Positions 43,691 through 52,153 of a DNA stretch of 64,000 nucleotides are shown here, in pieces. The stretch is from RGEC01 sp964475595. Its GTDB lineage: Bacteria; Bacteroidota; Bacteroidia; NS11-12g; UBA955. Every line of letters starts with the position of its first letter. Position 1 is the stretch's first letter. A model generated the notes under the pieces. It saw nothing but the letters and a program-made list of their open reading frames with translations. It was not told the origin of the DNA and did not search any database. The translations under genes and the position numbers were made by a program. Location of the stretch: contig CAYYXG010000008.1 of assembly GCA_964475595.1 (NCBI GenBank), positions 1-64,000 of the forward strand, written 5' to 3'.

Positions 43691-44428
43691 ATGGCCTATA
43701 CCCAACAAGATCTTCTGGATGCCGGTGTACACTTCGGTCACCTAACCCGAAAGTGGAATCCCAAAATGGCTCCCTATATTTTTATGGAGCAGAATGGTAT
43801 CCACATTATTGATTTGAAAAAAACCGAAGCCAAACTGGAAGAAGCCAAAGCCGCCATTCGCAATATTGCTAAGTCGGGTCGCAGAATTCTGTTTGTAGCC
43901 ACCAAAAAACAAGCTCAGGAAATCGTTGCTGAACACGCAAAACGTGCCAATATGCCTTACGTTACTGAGCGTTGGCTAGGTGGTATGCTCACCAATTTTC
44001 AGACCGTTCGTCGCAGCATCAAAAGGATGCAAAACATTGATAAAATGGCTACTGATGGCACTTTCGAACGCATTAACAAAAAAGAGCGTTTGATGCTTGA
44101 TCGTGAAAAAGCGAAACTGTCCAGAATGCTGGGTGGAATTGAGGATATGAGCAAGTTGCCCGGTGCAATTTTTATGGTTGACGTTAAACGCGAACACATT
44201 GCAGTAGCAGAAAGTCATCGTCTCGAGATTCCTTGTTTTGGTCTCGTAGATACCAATTCTGATCCTACCGTGGTGGATTTTGCGATACCCGGAAATGACG
44301 ATGCTTCTAAGAGCATAAACCTGATTGTTGCTGAATTAGCAGACGCTATCATTGAAGGTATGCAAGAACGTCGCCGTGAGAAGCCCGAAGAGGATGCGCC
44401 CGAAAACAAAGAGGCTGTAGCTTCTTAA
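43691..44428 (+). CDS. rpsB: 30S ribosomal protein S2
   Basis: A 245-residue protein of the S2 family, nine bases after rpsI. LLDAGVHFGHLTRKWNPKMAPYIF at the start, RWLGGMLTNFQTVRRSIKRM (about 95-114) and the AIPGNDDASKSINLIVAELADAI region (about 195-220) are conserved. It has the usual acidic, flexible C-terminus (KPEEDAPENKEAVAS). S2 is late-binding and joins S1 to the subunit. Confidence 0.98.
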   Translation: MAYTQQDLLDAGVHFGHLTRKWNPKMAPYIFMEQNGIHIIDLKKTEAKLEEAKAAIRNIAKSGRRILFVATKKQAQEIVAEHAKRANMPYVTERWLGGMLTNFQTVRRSIKRMQNIDKMATDGTFERINKKERLMLDREKAKLSRMLGGIEDMSKLPGAIFMVDVKREHIAVAESHRLEIPCFGLVDTNSDPTVVDFAIPGNDDASKSINLIVAELADAIIEGMQERRREKPEEDAPENKEAVAS

Positions 44429-44481
44429 GCGTAACCAGAAATTTATATTCTACTAACCTATTACTTAATAAAAAATCAACT

Positions 44482-45312
44482 ATGAGCATTAGTGCGTCTG
44501 ATGTAAATAAACTGCGCCAAATGACCGGAGCCGGTCTGATGGATTGCAAAAAGGCCCTCACCGAAACCAATGGTGATTTTGAAGCAGCCATGGATTACCT
44601 TCGTAAGAAAGGTGCCAAGATTTCTGCCAATCGGGCCGATCGTGAAGCTTCTGAAGGGGCAGTGATTGCCATTACCTCAGGAGATTCTAAAAAAGGAGCT
44701 GCCATCAAATTAACCTGCGAAACCGATTTTGTAGGTAAAAATGAAGCTTTTGTGGCTTTTGCCAAGGAAATCGCTGAAGCTGCATTGAATGCAGAGCCCG
44801 CCTCTTTGGAAGATCTCAAGAATTTGAGTATTTCCGGTGGAACCATTGCCGGTCGTTTGTTGGATGAAGTGGCTAAGATTGGTGAAAAAATTGATGTTAC
44901 TGCGTATGCCCTGGTAAAAGGTGAAAATGTGGTTTCATACATTCACGGTGCCAATCGTATTGGTGTGCTTGTTGAGTTAAACAATGCACCCTCAGAGGCC
45001 AATATCGCTGCAGGTAAAGACGTAGCAATGCAGATTGCCGCCATGAATCCGATTGCCGTGGATAAATCTGATGTGTCAGCTGACGTGGTTGCCCGTGAAA
45101 TGGAAATTGGTCGCGAGCAGGCTCGTGCTGAAGGCAAGCCAGAAGCCATCCTGGATAAAATTGCCCAAGGTAAGGTTGAGAAGTTCTACAAGGAAAGCAC
45201 CCTGTTGAATCAGGAATTTGTGAAGGACAACAGCAAATCCGTTGGCAAGATGCTGACTGATGTTGAGCCCGGTCTGACTGTAAAACAGTTTAAAAGAATT
45301 CAATTAGGATAA
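44482..45312 (+). CDS. tsf: elongation factor Ts
   Basis: A 276-residue nucleotide exchange factor that recharges EF-Tu with GTP. ASDVNKLRQMTGAGLMDCKKALTETNGDFEAAMDYLRKKG (1-43) is the N-terminal UBA-like domain, and CETDFVGKNEAF (about 80-90) is the core signature that inserts into EF-Tu. A dimerisation-type second half ends LTVKQFKRIQLG. It lies 53 bases after rpsB and is closed by a strong terminator. Confidence 0.98.
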   Translation: MSISASDVNKLRQMTGAGLMDCKKALTETNGDFEAAMDYLRKKGAKISANRADREASEGAVIAITSGDSKKGAAIKLTCETDFVGKNEAFVAFAKEIAEAALNAEPASLEDLKNLSISGGTIAGRLLDEVAKIGEKIDVTAYALVKGENVVSYIHGANRIGVLVELNNAPSEANIAAGKDVAMQIAAMNPIAVDKSDVSADVVAREMEIGREQARAEGKPEAILDKIAQGKVEKFYKESTLLNQEFVKDNSKSVGKMLTDVEPGLTVKQFKRIQLG

Positions 45313-45321
45313 TCAGATATC

Positions 45322-45354
45322 AAAAAAATCCCCCAAATTTGGGGGATTTTTTTT
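45322..45354 (+). terminator. terminator of the rplM-tsf operon
   Basis: AAAAAAATCCCCC (45322-45334) pairs with GGGGGATTTTTTT (45341-45353) around a 6-base loop, with a continuous T-run. It ends 20 bases before pyrH. Confidence 0.92.
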
Positions 45355-45374
45355 GCACCCATAAAAATATAAAC

Positions 45375-46088
45375 ATGAAATATAAACGCGTACTTCTTAA
45401 ATTGAGTGGTGAGAGTCTGCAAGGCGACCAGCAGTATGGGATTGATCCTAAAATGCTTGAGCAATATGCCTTGGAAGTGAAAAAAGCTGCAGCGCTCGGC
45501 GTAGAGATTGCTGTAGTTATCGGTGGTGGAAATATATTCCGTGGACTAAAAGGAGCTCAGGGCGGGGTTGTAGACCGCGCTACGGGAGATTATATGGGAA
45601 TGCTTGCCACCATGATTAACGCCATGGCTTTGCAGGGAGCATTTGAAAAAGCCGGTTTGGTTACCCGTTTACTTTCAGCCATCAAAATGGAGCAAATTTC
45701 AGAACCATTCATTCGCAGAAGGGCGATGAGACATCTGGAAAAGGGCCGGGTGGTAATATTCGGTGCCGGCACCGGAAATCCCTATTTTACCACAGATACT
45801 GCTGCTTCACTGAGGGCTGTGGAAATTGAAGCGGATGTTGTAATTAAGGGAACCCGCGTGGATGGGATTTATTCGGCAGATCCTGAAAAGGTTCCTGATG
45901 CAAAAAAGTTTGATAGCATTTCTTTTAAAGACGTATATGATCTAGGGCTGGAAGTGATGGATCTCACCGCAATTACCCTGTGCCAGGAGAACAAAAAACC
46001 CATTATTGTTTTTGATATGAACAAACCGGGTAATTTTAGCCGTTTGCTGGGTGGAGAGTCCGTGGGTACTTTGGTGCACGGAGAATAA
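45375..46088 (+). CDS. pyrH: UMP kinase
   Basis: A 237-residue amino-acid-kinase-fold enzyme that phosphorylates UMP to UDP. The start is ATG 45375 (MKYKRVLLKLSGESL); the frame runs on to 45339 but crosses the terminator. Motifs: LKLSGESLQG (8-17), VIGGGNIFRG (about 53-62), a central GTGNPYFTTDTAASLRAVEIEADVVIKGT, and DLTAITLCQEN. Bacterial PyrH is hexameric and unlike eukaryotic UMP kinases. Its position directly after tsf fits the frequent bacterial order rpsB-tsf-pyrH. Confidence 0.97.
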   Translation: MKYKRVLLKLSGESLQGDQQYGIDPKMLEQYALEVKKAAALGVEIAVVIGGGNIFRGLKGAQGGVVDRATGDYMGMLATMINAMALQGAFEKAGLVTRLLSAIKMEQISEPFIRRRAMRHLEKGRVVIFGAGTGNPYFTTDTAASLRAVEIEADVVIKGTRVDGIYSADPEKVPDAKKFDSISFKDVYDLGLEVMDLTAITLCQENKKPIIVFDMNKPGNFSRLLGGESVGTLVHGE

Positions 46089-46112
46089 TATACCCATAGC
46101 GTTAAACGTTGT

Positions 46113-46733
46113 ATGGGTATGAGAAACTGTATTTTTTTAATTTTCTCTTTCTTGTTTGTCTGCTGTCAAACGAATGAGGTTCATAAAAAGCAGGTAACTA
46201 CCAAAGATTCATTAATGGTGTCTGTTTTGCCTTTGGGCAAAGTTACAGATGCTCGTGTGCAAATGCTGGCCCGGGAGTTAAGAATGTGTTATGGCATGAA
46301 GGTGGCTATTATGCCCCGCAGAATGATGCCTGAAGAAAGCAGGTTGAAAGGTACACATAGATATAGCGCCCCGGCTATGCTGGCATGGTTAAGAAGACAG
46401 AAACCCGCACAGTATGACCATATTTTGGGTATAACCCACCTTGATATTTATACCCATAAAGGGGTACATCCGCATTGGGGTATATTCGGTTTGGGATATA
46501 AGCCCGGCGTGGCTTGTATTGTGTCTGATCATCGGCTGAGACAGTTTGGCAAGCGAATCGATACGTTACTGACTCTTGTAACCTTGCACGAAATAGGCCA
46601 CAATCTGGGTTTACCGCATTGTGACAAGCACCCTTCCTGTCTGATGAACGATGCAAAAGGCACGGCTAAGACCCTGTTTGCTGAAAAGAAATGGCTTTGT
46701 GCTAATTGCAGGGCAATGTTAAAACGCCCATAA
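46113..46733 (+). CDS. archaemetzincin-type zinc metalloprotease, probable lipoprotein
   Basis: A 206-residue protein with HEIGHNLGLPHC (159-170), the archaemetzincin active site with zinc-binding H159, H163 and H169 and base E160. The second zinc centre follows: C170, C176 (CX5C here), CLM with M178 (Met-turn), and CANC (196-199) 17 residues after the Met. The N-terminus is a hydrophobic signal ending in FVCC, so the enzyme is probably lipid-anchored outside the cytoplasm. Archaemetzincins are aminopeptidase-like proteases of unknown bacterial role. Terminator hairpin follows directly. Confidence 0.88.
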   Translation: MGMRNCIFLIFSFLFVCCQTNEVHKKQVTTKDSLMVSVLPLGKVTDARVQMLARELRMCYGMKVAIMPRRMMPEESRLKGTHRYSAPAMLAWLRRQKPAQYDHILGITHLDIYTHKGVHPHWGIFGLGYKPGVACIVSDHRLRQFGKRIDTLLTLVTLHEIGHNLGLPHCDKHPSCLMNDAKGTAKTLFAEKKWLCANCRAMLKRP

Positions 46734-46734
46734 A

Positions 46735-46760
46735 AAAAGCCACCTGTTAGGTGGCTTTTA
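46735..46760. terminator. bidirectional terminator between archaemetzincin gene and rpsT
   Basis: AAAAGCCACCT (46735-46745) and AGGTGGCTTTT (46749-46759) are perfect arms around GTT. It serves the plus-strand gene and, by symmetry (A-run/T-run on both sides), the convergent rpsT. Confidence 0.85.
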
Positions 46761-46778
46761 TATGAAAAATCGTTTCAA

Positions 46779-47033
46779 TTAAGCCAGAGAATCTACATGC
46801 TTTTTCAAGCTGCTCTTTAAATTACCGGCTTTATTTTTATGAATGATGTTCTTTTTGGCCAGCTTGTCGAGCATGCTGAATGCTTTGGATAGTAATCCTT
46901 CTGCTTCGCCTTTGTTTTCTGCTTTGCGGATTGCTTTTACAACAGTACGGGCAGATTTATGCTGATAACGGTTTAAATCCCGCTTGGCTTCGTTAGCCCT
47001 GATGCGTTTGATTGCTGATTTATGATTTGCCAT
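46779..47033 (-). CDS. rpsT: 30S ribosomal protein S20
   Basis: An 84-residue basic protein from ATG 47033 (MANHKSAIKRIRANEAKRDLN). The helical S20 pattern follows: RTVVKAIRKAENKGEAEGLLSKAFSMLDKLAKKNIIHKNKAGNLKSSLKKHV. S20 binds early to 16S rRNA. The upstream ATG at 47054 is excluded because it lies within the promoter's -7 region. Convergent with the archaemetzincin gene. Confidence 0.97.
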   Translation of the reverse strand: MANHKSAIKRIRANEAKRDLNRYQHKSARTVVKAIRKAENKGEAEGLLSKAFSMLDKLAKKNIIHKNKAGNLKSSLKKHVDSLA

Positions 47034-47051
47034 TTTCCGAAAAAAGGACTG

Positions 47052-47082
47052 CAAAAATAATAAAAAATATTGGAGTTATCAA
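47052..47082 (-). promoter_or_regulatory. promoter of rpsT
   Basis: On the minus strand, TTG (47080-47082), 20 bases, then TATTTTTG (47052-47059): the same boxes and spacing as the rplM promoter. The ATG follows 18 bases later, giving a short leader. Confidence 0.65.
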
Positions 47083-47096
47083 GAAAACCCAAAAAA

Positions 47097-47426
47097 TTAT
47101 CCATTTTCAGGCGCAAGTCGAACAATCAATCCATCCAATTGTGGGGACATATGAATTTGACAACCCAGTCGGCTGTTATTTTTAACAAAGAATGCCTGAT
47201 CCAGCATGGCCATTTCATCTTCGGAGGCCTCAGTAAGCATGTGTTCGCTTTCAACATATACCTGACAGGATGCGCACATGGCCATGCCTCCGCATTCCCC
47301 TTTTACCGGCAGTTCATGCATTTTGCACACCTCCATCAGATTCAAATTCATATCGGTGGGTGCCGTAACGAGGTGTTCTATGCCGTTTCGGTCTATAATG
47401 TGGATTTGTATATCGTTATTCACCAA
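47097..47426 (-). CDS. [2Fe-2S] ferredoxin
   Basis: A 109-residue ferredoxin of adrenodoxin/vertebrate-like type. Cluster ligands are C45, C51 and C54 (GECGGMAMCASC, spacing CX5CX2C) and C89 (SRLGCQIHMS). The conserved LMEVCKMHELPVKGECGG stretch shapes the cluster loop. It carries electrons to an unknown partner. It is followed on the minus strand 20 bases upstream by the histidine phosphatase gene, so the two may be co-transcribed. The start is ATG 47426. Confidence 0.93.
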   Translation of the reverse strand: MVNNDIQIHIIDRNGIEHLVTAPTDMNLNLMEVCKMHELPVKGECGGMAMCASCQVYVESEHMLTEASEDEMAMLDQAFFVKNNSRLGCQIHMSPQLDGLIVRLAPENG

Positions 47427-47445
47427 TGTGCAAAATTACAGATTC

Positions 47446-48102
47446 CTAAGACAGATGGGCAGTACAATTGTGTCGAACAATCTGATAATGGGTTTCAAGA
47501 GGGTGTTTGGTTAAAATATACAGACACACATTATGGTGTTCAAAATCATCCATCAGATGCAGCGGATGATTGGTAAGCAGGCATAAAAAACTGCGCATGG
47601 CCCTGCCATGCATACAAACCAGGGCAGGTTTGTCTGTAATATTTGCTTCAATGGTTTTTAAACCCAGTTTTTGTCTTTCGTAGAGGGCTGCGGGCGTTTC
47701 ACCGCCTTGCACTGCATTATGCAAATTACCATTCCTCCAGGATGCTACAATTTCATGAAATTGGGCGGTACTTTCCGGGGTGGGCACCATTCCTTCCATA
47801 ATGCCCCAGTTGATTTCATCAAGCTCTGGAACAATTTTAATGGGGGTATTTTTATTATCGGTAAAAGGTGCTACCGTCTGATGGGTCCTTTTTAACCGGC
47901 TAACAAAAATCGGTTCAAAGCTGAGATGGGTATAGGCCTCATAAAATCGCTGTGCCTGAAGTCTGCCGGTCTCATTGAGATCGGTATCTACACCACATCC
48001 CTGTACAATGCCCATTTTGTTAAAATCGGTTTGTCCGTGTCGGATTAAATAAATTGTTTTTGTGGCTTCAGAAGCTGAATTTTGCAACAGATTGGACTCC
48101 AT
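47446..48102 (-). CDS. histidine phosphatase family protein (phosphoglycerate-mutase-like)
   Basis: A 218-residue enzyme from ATG 48102 (MESNLLQNSASEATK). The catalytic motif is LIRHGQTDFNK (R21, H22, G23); the second catalytic region has EINWGIMEG, and MHGRAMRSFLC (H of the second HG) closes the site. Acts on a phosphomonoester; the substrate is not evident. A longer frame to 48159 exists, but this start better fits family N-termini. It diverges from, and its start overlaps, the thioesterase gene, so the two genes have intertwined start regions. Confidence 0.9.
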   Translation of the reverse strand: MESNLLQNSASEATKTIYLIRHGQTDFNKMGIVQGCGVDTDLNETGRLQAQRFYEAYTHLSFEPIFVSRLKRTHQTVAPFTDNKNTPIKIVPELDEINWGIMEGMVPTPESTAQFHEIVASWRNGNLHNAVQGGETPAALYERQKLGLKTIEANITDKPALVCMHGRAMRSFLCLLTNHPLHLMDDFEHHNVCLYILTKHPLETHYQIVRHNCTAHLS

Positions 48103-48535
48103 TTTTTTTGACACCGCGAATATAACCATAGAGGCGTTAAACGAGCGCTGTAAAAACACCCTGAATACCGCTTTGGGTATTGTTTTTACTGAAATTGGCC
48201 CCGATTATTTGTGCGCCTCCATGCCGGTGGATGAAAATACCATACAGCCATTGGGAATGCTGAACGGGGGAGCTTCTTTATCCTTGATAGAAATATTGGG
48301 CAGCATGGCAGGAAATTTATGCCTTAATCGCGACCAATGGGTGGCGTTTGGACAGTCTGTGACCTGCAACCACATAAAGCCGGCATTTAAAGGCGAGACA
48401 GTGACCGGAAAAGCCACAGCGGTGCATTTGGGCAGAACCTCACAGGTGTGGGATGTCAGTATTTTCAATCAAAAAGGTACAAAGATTTGCAAGGGCACTA
48501 TCACCCTGGCAGTAGTAGCAATAAAAGCACCATGA
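48062..48535 (+). CDS. menI: PaaI-type hotdog thioesterase, probable DHNA-CoA thioesterase
   Basis: A hotdog-fold thioesterase of about 147-157 residues. The start is uncertain: GTG 48062 (157 residues) or TTG 48092 (147 residues); no ATG lies before the core. LGMLNGGASLSLIEILGSMAG is the hotdog helix with the catalytic glutamate, and FGQSVTCNHIKPAFKGETVTGKATAVHLGRTSQVWDVSIFN is the beta-sheet face. The TGA overlaps the ATG of the isochorismate synthase gene, which is the context expected for MenI, the thioesterase that hydrolyses 1,4-dihydroxy-2-naphthoyl-CoA in menaquinone synthesis. Substrate assignment is inference. Confidence 0.8.
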   Translation: MASEAEFCNRLDSIFFDTANITIEALNERCKNTLNTALGIVFTEIGPDYLCASMPVDENTIQPLGMLNGGASLSLIEILGSMAGNLCLNRDQWVAFGQSVTCNHIKPAFKGETVTGKATAVHLGRTSQVWDVSIFNQKGTKICKGTITLAVVAIKAP

Positions 48536-49521
48536 GTGATGGGTTTGCCATATGGCGCACACCCGGTGGTAGTCCTAAAGGTTTGGCAGGCCAATTTCAA
48601 GAGTCTAATATCACGGATATTGCTTTACAAAACGGTTTTCTTTTTAAGCCCTGGTTAACGGAGCAACCCTGCTCATTCATCGCCGGTGAAACTGTTTTTC
48701 AGGAAGCAATCCTGAGAAAATGGACAGAACATATTGATTCTAAAACCGGGGTACCCAATCATGTTGGAATGGATCGTGAAAGTTGGCGTAATTATGTGCA
48801 AACCATACAACAGGAAATTGCGGAAGGCAGGGTTCAAAAGGTGGTTGCTGCAAGAACCCAAGTGGTTGATACCAAGGTTGCGTTATTTGATGCATTTATT
48901 GCTGCTTGCGACCATTATCCGGATGCATTTGTAAGTATCATTTACCACGAGAAATTCGGTATTTGGCTGGGTGCGACTCCTGAAATTTTGGTGCAGCCCT
49001 CAGGCGAAGACTGGAAGACCGTATCCATGGCGGGCACTTTGCTTAACGAAGATACCGGCTGGACCGGAAAGGAAATGGATGAGAATACCGTTACTCAGCG
49101 GCATCTGGAGGAGGTTTTTCAACGGGTTGGTGCCAAAATTATAACTTCAGGAGAGGCAGATGCAGTGAGGGCCGGGGCATTGAAGCACCTTGTAAGACGG
49201 TATCAATTTTCCTTACCTCACAATGATATTCATGCATGTATAGCCCAACTGCATCCTACCCCGGCTGTAGGCGGCTATAACAGGGAAAAGGCCATTTCTG
49301 TGATAGATGCGCATGAAACAGAAGGCCGCGGTTTATTTGCCGGCTTTCTGGGATACTATGAAAATGCAAAGCCGCATTTGTGGGTAAATATTCGCTGTTG
49401 CCAATGGTACGGTTCAAAAGCTGTTTTGCATGCAGGTGCCGGAATCAATGCTTTAAGCCATGCAGATGCAGAATGGGATGAAACGGAGGCTAAAATGGCG
49501 ACCATCGGATCCTGTTTGTAG
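48532..49521 (+). CDS. menF: isochorismate synthase
   Basis: A 329-residue chorismate-binding enzyme from ATG 48532, overlapping the thioesterase stop (ATGA). VQKVVAARTQVV, AGTLLNEDTGWTGKEMDEN, a HPTPAVGGYNREKAIS block and HAGAGINALSHADAEWDETEAK are the conserved active-site segments of this family, which converts chorismate to isochorismate as the entry to menaquinone or siderophores. It is shorter than most MenF (about 400-430), lacking part of the N-terminal domain. TrpE and PabB share the fold, but the menaquinone-type partner supports MenF. The other men genes are not in the window. Confidence 0.85.
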   Translation: MSDGFAIWRTPGGSPKGLAGQFQESNITDIALQNGFLFKPWLTEQPCSFIAGETVFQEAILRKWTEHIDSKTGVPNHVGMDRESWRNYVQTIQQEIAEGRVQKVVAARTQVVDTKVALFDAFIAACDHYPDAFVSIIYHEKFGIWLGATPEILVQPSGEDWKTVSMAGTLLNEDTGWTGKEMDENTVTQRHLEEVFQRVGAKIITSGEADAVRAGALKHLVRRYQFSLPHNDIHACIAQLHPTPAVGGYNREKAISVIDAHETEGRGLFAGFLGYYENAKPHLWVNIRCCQWYGSKAVLHAGAGINALSHADAEWDETEAKMATIGSCL

Positions 49522-49528
49522 TCGGCAA

Positions 49529-50443
49529 TTATTTTTCTGCCGGTGGCGGCGGTGTAGGCCTTGGTCCCGGTGCCGGACGCATTTCACCCTGCCCCAAATC
49601 CCAGTTTTTTAGATCGTTTCGCATCCACGTACCCTTGCGGTTTCGTTTGTACACATCATAATCCCCGCTTGGGATATAGTAATACGGGTCATCTTTTGCC
49701 TCCGGGAATGATGGAACTAGTTTGTCGGCGATAATGATTTGTTTATGGGGTTCGTAATAAAAGGATAGTTTTACGTCATTGTGGCATTCCATGATGATTC
49801 TGCACTCTGCACTAGGATCATCTTCGCCTTGTCTGAAAGCCGGATATCCGAAAACGGGTGCTGATTTTGACAGCCAAAGCACTTCCATAATGGCTTTATT
49901 ACTGTGTATGGTGTTACCATCGAAACCGAACAGCAGGTAGCGGGTTTTCCCTCCCTTTTTAAAGGGTATGATTTTATAATATAACGCGCCGGGCCAGGAA
50001 GCAGGATCAAGCTCCTCATCTGCAATATCTTTGCTTTGCAACGATGTTGTGTCCAACAACGGATAGGTTTCTAGGGATTTCTTTTTGCGGGTTTGCAGAT
50101 AGCCAAAATGCTTAAAGCTGCCATCATTCAGTATCAGATTCCAGGTGTATATCCTTACTTTTTTATCGGGGGATAACAGGATAGAAATGGTTCTGGAGGT
50201 TAGCGAATCCCAGGCATACTCGAAGCTCTCGGGTAGGGCAAGCAGTGTGTCGAGTGAACGGTATACCTGCCAAGCTGCCTCTATTCGTTCTTCATCGGTT
50301 TTCGCTGCAATAAATTTTGGGGCTATTTCTTTGAGATAATTTTCGCCCGCTGCCAATTTCTTAATGGCTGAACTGTCTTTATGGCCTGCAGTCAAAACAC
50401 TTCTTGTAAGAAACACAATAAGTATGAAAATCCGTATGCGCAT
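49529..50443 (-). CDS. conserved exported protein, unknown function
   Basis: A 304-residue exported protein from ATG 50443 (MRIRIFILIVFLTRSVLTAGH), with signal peptide about 1-19. The mature part starts helical (SAIKKLAAGENYLKEIAPKFIAAKTDEERIEAAWQVYRSLDTLLALPESF) and continues as a beta-rich domain with segments such as YTWNLILNDGSFKHFGYLQTR, KTRYLLFGFDGN, and FSYYEPHKQIIIADKLV-type strands, ending in a Pro-rich tail. Proteins of this shape are widespread and uncharacterised in Bacteroidota. It abuts the thiolase gene on the same strand, so they may be co-transcribed. Confidence 0.72.
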   Translation of the reverse strand: MRIRIFILIVFLTRSVLTAGHKDSSAIKKLAAGENYLKEIAPKFIAAKTDEERIEAAWQVYRSLDTLLALPESFEYAWDSLTSRTISILLSPDKKVRIYTWNLILNDGSFKHFGYLQTRKKKSLETYPLLDTTSLQSKDIADEELDPASWPGALYYKIIPFKKGGKTRYLLFGFDGNTIHSNKAIMEVLWLSKSAPVFGYPAFRQGEDDPSAECRIIMECHNDVKLSFYYEPHKQIIIADKLVPSFPEAKDDPYYYIPSGDYDVYKRNRKGTWMRNDLKNWDLGQGEMRPAPGPRPTPPPPAEK

Positions 50444-50499
50444 TTGAATAGGAATAACGAAATACGGCATCGCTTTATTGGATGCCTTAAAGAAATGGA

Positions 50500-51678
50500 T
50501 TAGCAACGTTCAATAACCATGGCGCTGGCACCGCCACCGCCGTTGCATATACCGGCGCCGCCCCATCGGGCATCGTTTTGTTGCAGCACATGTACCAAGG
50601 TAACCAGAATGCGCGCTCCGGAGGCACCCAGCGGGTGGCCCAGCGATACAGCACCGCCATTTACATTGACCTTATCCGGATTCAATCCCATGATTTTGTT
50701 ATTGGCAAGACCCACTACGGAAAAAGCTTCATTGAGTTCTACAAAATCCAGATCGGTCATCGATATGCCTGCACGTTGCGCGGCGATGGGCAATGCCTTG
50801 CTTGGAGTAGTGGTAAACCATTCAGGTGCCTGTTCTGCATCGGCAAATCCTGCGATTCTGGCCAATGGAGTCAAGCCCAGCTCTTTGAGTTTTTTCCCGC
50901 TAACCAAAACCAGGGCGGCGGCACCGTCGTTCATGGTGCTTGCATTGGCAGCGGTAATGGTTCCATCTTTGGCAAATACCGGTTTCAAAGCAGGTATTTT
51001 GTCGAAGTTAACATTTTTATATTCCTCGTCTTCGGCAAATTCGATGTCTCCTTTGCGCGTGCTGATGGTAACGGGGGTTACCTCCGCAGTGAATTTTCCG
51101 GCTGCCCAGGCATCAGCAGACTTTTTGTAGCTTCCGATGGCAAATGCATCCTGATCTTCGCGGCTGAACTGGTATTCCTTGGCGCACAACTCGGCGCAGG
51201 TTCCCATAACGGTGTTATTATATACATCCGTTAGGCCATCGTGCTGAAGGCCATCGAGCATGGTGATGTTTCCATATTTAGTGCCTGTTCTGCTGTTGGT
51301 TAGGTAGTGGGGCACCATGCTCATGTTTTCCATGCCGCCGGCCACTACCACATCATTGTGGCCCAGCATAATGCTTTGAGCACCCAGTGCTACTGATTTC
51401 ATGCCGCTTGCACATACTTTGTTGATGGTGGTTGCCGGAACGTGATCCGGGATTCCGGCAAATTTGGCCGCCTGTCGGGCAGGTGCCTGACCTACGCCGG
51501 CCTGCAGCACACAGCCCATATAAACCTCTTGTACGGCATTGGGGGATACCCCGCTTTTTTGAAGGGCGGCCTGAATGGCGGCAGCACCCAGTTTAGGAGC
51601 GCTAACTGTGGAAAAGGTTCCGTTGAAACTGCCCATGGCGGTGCGCATGGCAGCTACGATATAAACTTCTTCAATCAT
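50500..51678 (-). CDS. acetyl-CoA C-acetyltransferase (thiolase)
   Basis: A 392-residue thiolase II-type enzyme from ATG 51678 (MIEEVYIVAAMRTAMGSF). The catalytic cysteine is C89 (TINKVCASGMKS), the conserved GHPLGASGAR loop bears the active-site histidine, and the end CNGGGGASAMVIERC contains the second catalytic cysteine. The reaction condenses two acetyl-CoA or cleaves acetoacetyl-CoA, feeding lipid or amino acid breakdown. Length matches the tetrameric biosynthetic type. Downstream partner is an unknown exported protein. Confidence 0.96.
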   Translation of the reverse strand: MIEEVYIVAAMRTAMGSFNGTFSTVSAPKLGAAAIQAALQKSGVSPNAVQEVYMGCVLQAGVGQAPARQAAKFAGIPDHVPATTINKVCASGMKSVALGAQSIMLGHNDVVVAGGMENMSMVPHYLTNSRTGTKYGNITMLDGLQHDGLTDVYNNTVMGTCAELCAKEYQFSREDQDAFAIGSYKKSADAWAAGKFTAEVTPVTISTRKGDIEFAEDEEYKNVNFDKIPALKPVFAKDGTITAANASTMNDGAAALVLVSGKKLKELGLTPLARIAGFADAEQAPEWFTTTPSKALPIAAQRAGISMTDLDFVELNEAFSVVGLANNKIMGLNPDKVNVNGGAVSLGHPLGASGARILVTLVHVLQQNDARWGGAGICNGGGGASAMVIERC

Positions 51679-51713
51679 GATGACTTTGCGTGGCAAAGGT
51701 ACACCAAATAGCT

Positions 51714-52130
51714 TTACTCAATGGTCTTTTTCAGCACGTAACGGGTTATAACGATGCCATTTTCGCTGCTGCCGGCACTGCCTGAAGCCCTGGATCCGAA
51801 AGTGCTATTGCTATTGATTAATTCCCAGCCATCATTCAGGTATTCTTCCAGTTTCAAAGAAATAGTGACGTCGTTAGAGCGGATATTTTCGAATTTAATG
51901 CCAACCAGACTGTAGAAATGGCCCAGTTCCTGTTCCTGTATATTGCCTTCTGCGGTTGAGGAAATAAGTCTTGATCGGGCCATGCCACCGCCCACCAGAC
52001 TTTCTACGGCTGTCAATTGCATGACTTTTACCTTGGGCGCAGTAGGTTTGGCTTGTTTGAAAGATGAGAAAAATAAAGCACCTGACAATGCAAGCGCTAC
52101 AATGCTGAAGATGGTTAAAGCGTTTTTCAT
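51714..52130 (-). CDS. exported DUF4177-like small protein
   Basis: A 138-residue exported protein from ATG 52130 (MKNALTIFSIVALALSGALFFSSF), with signal or anchor helix about 5-24. The C-terminal 60 residues (FYSLVGIKFEN, SLKLEEYLNDGWELINSN, then ITRYVLKK) follow the pattern of DUF4177-type domains, in which a GWEL turn lies between two strands. Role unknown. It begins about 34 bases before the divergent Lon-like gene and has a good candidate promoter upstream. Confidence 0.6.
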   Translation of the reverse strand: MKNALTIFSIVALALSGALFFSSFKQAKPTAPKVKVMQLTAVESLVGGGMARSRLISSTAEGNIQEQELGHFYSLVGIKFENIRSNDVTISLKLEEYLNDGWELINSNSTFGSRASGSAGSSENGIVITRYVLKKTIE

Positions 52131-52153
52131 AAGAAATTTTGAATTTGTTACTT

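Noticed and set aside
50519..51234. Two overlapping open frames of about 200 codons on the plus strand
   Set aside because: Both are antisense to the thiolase gene, which carries all catalytic motifs.
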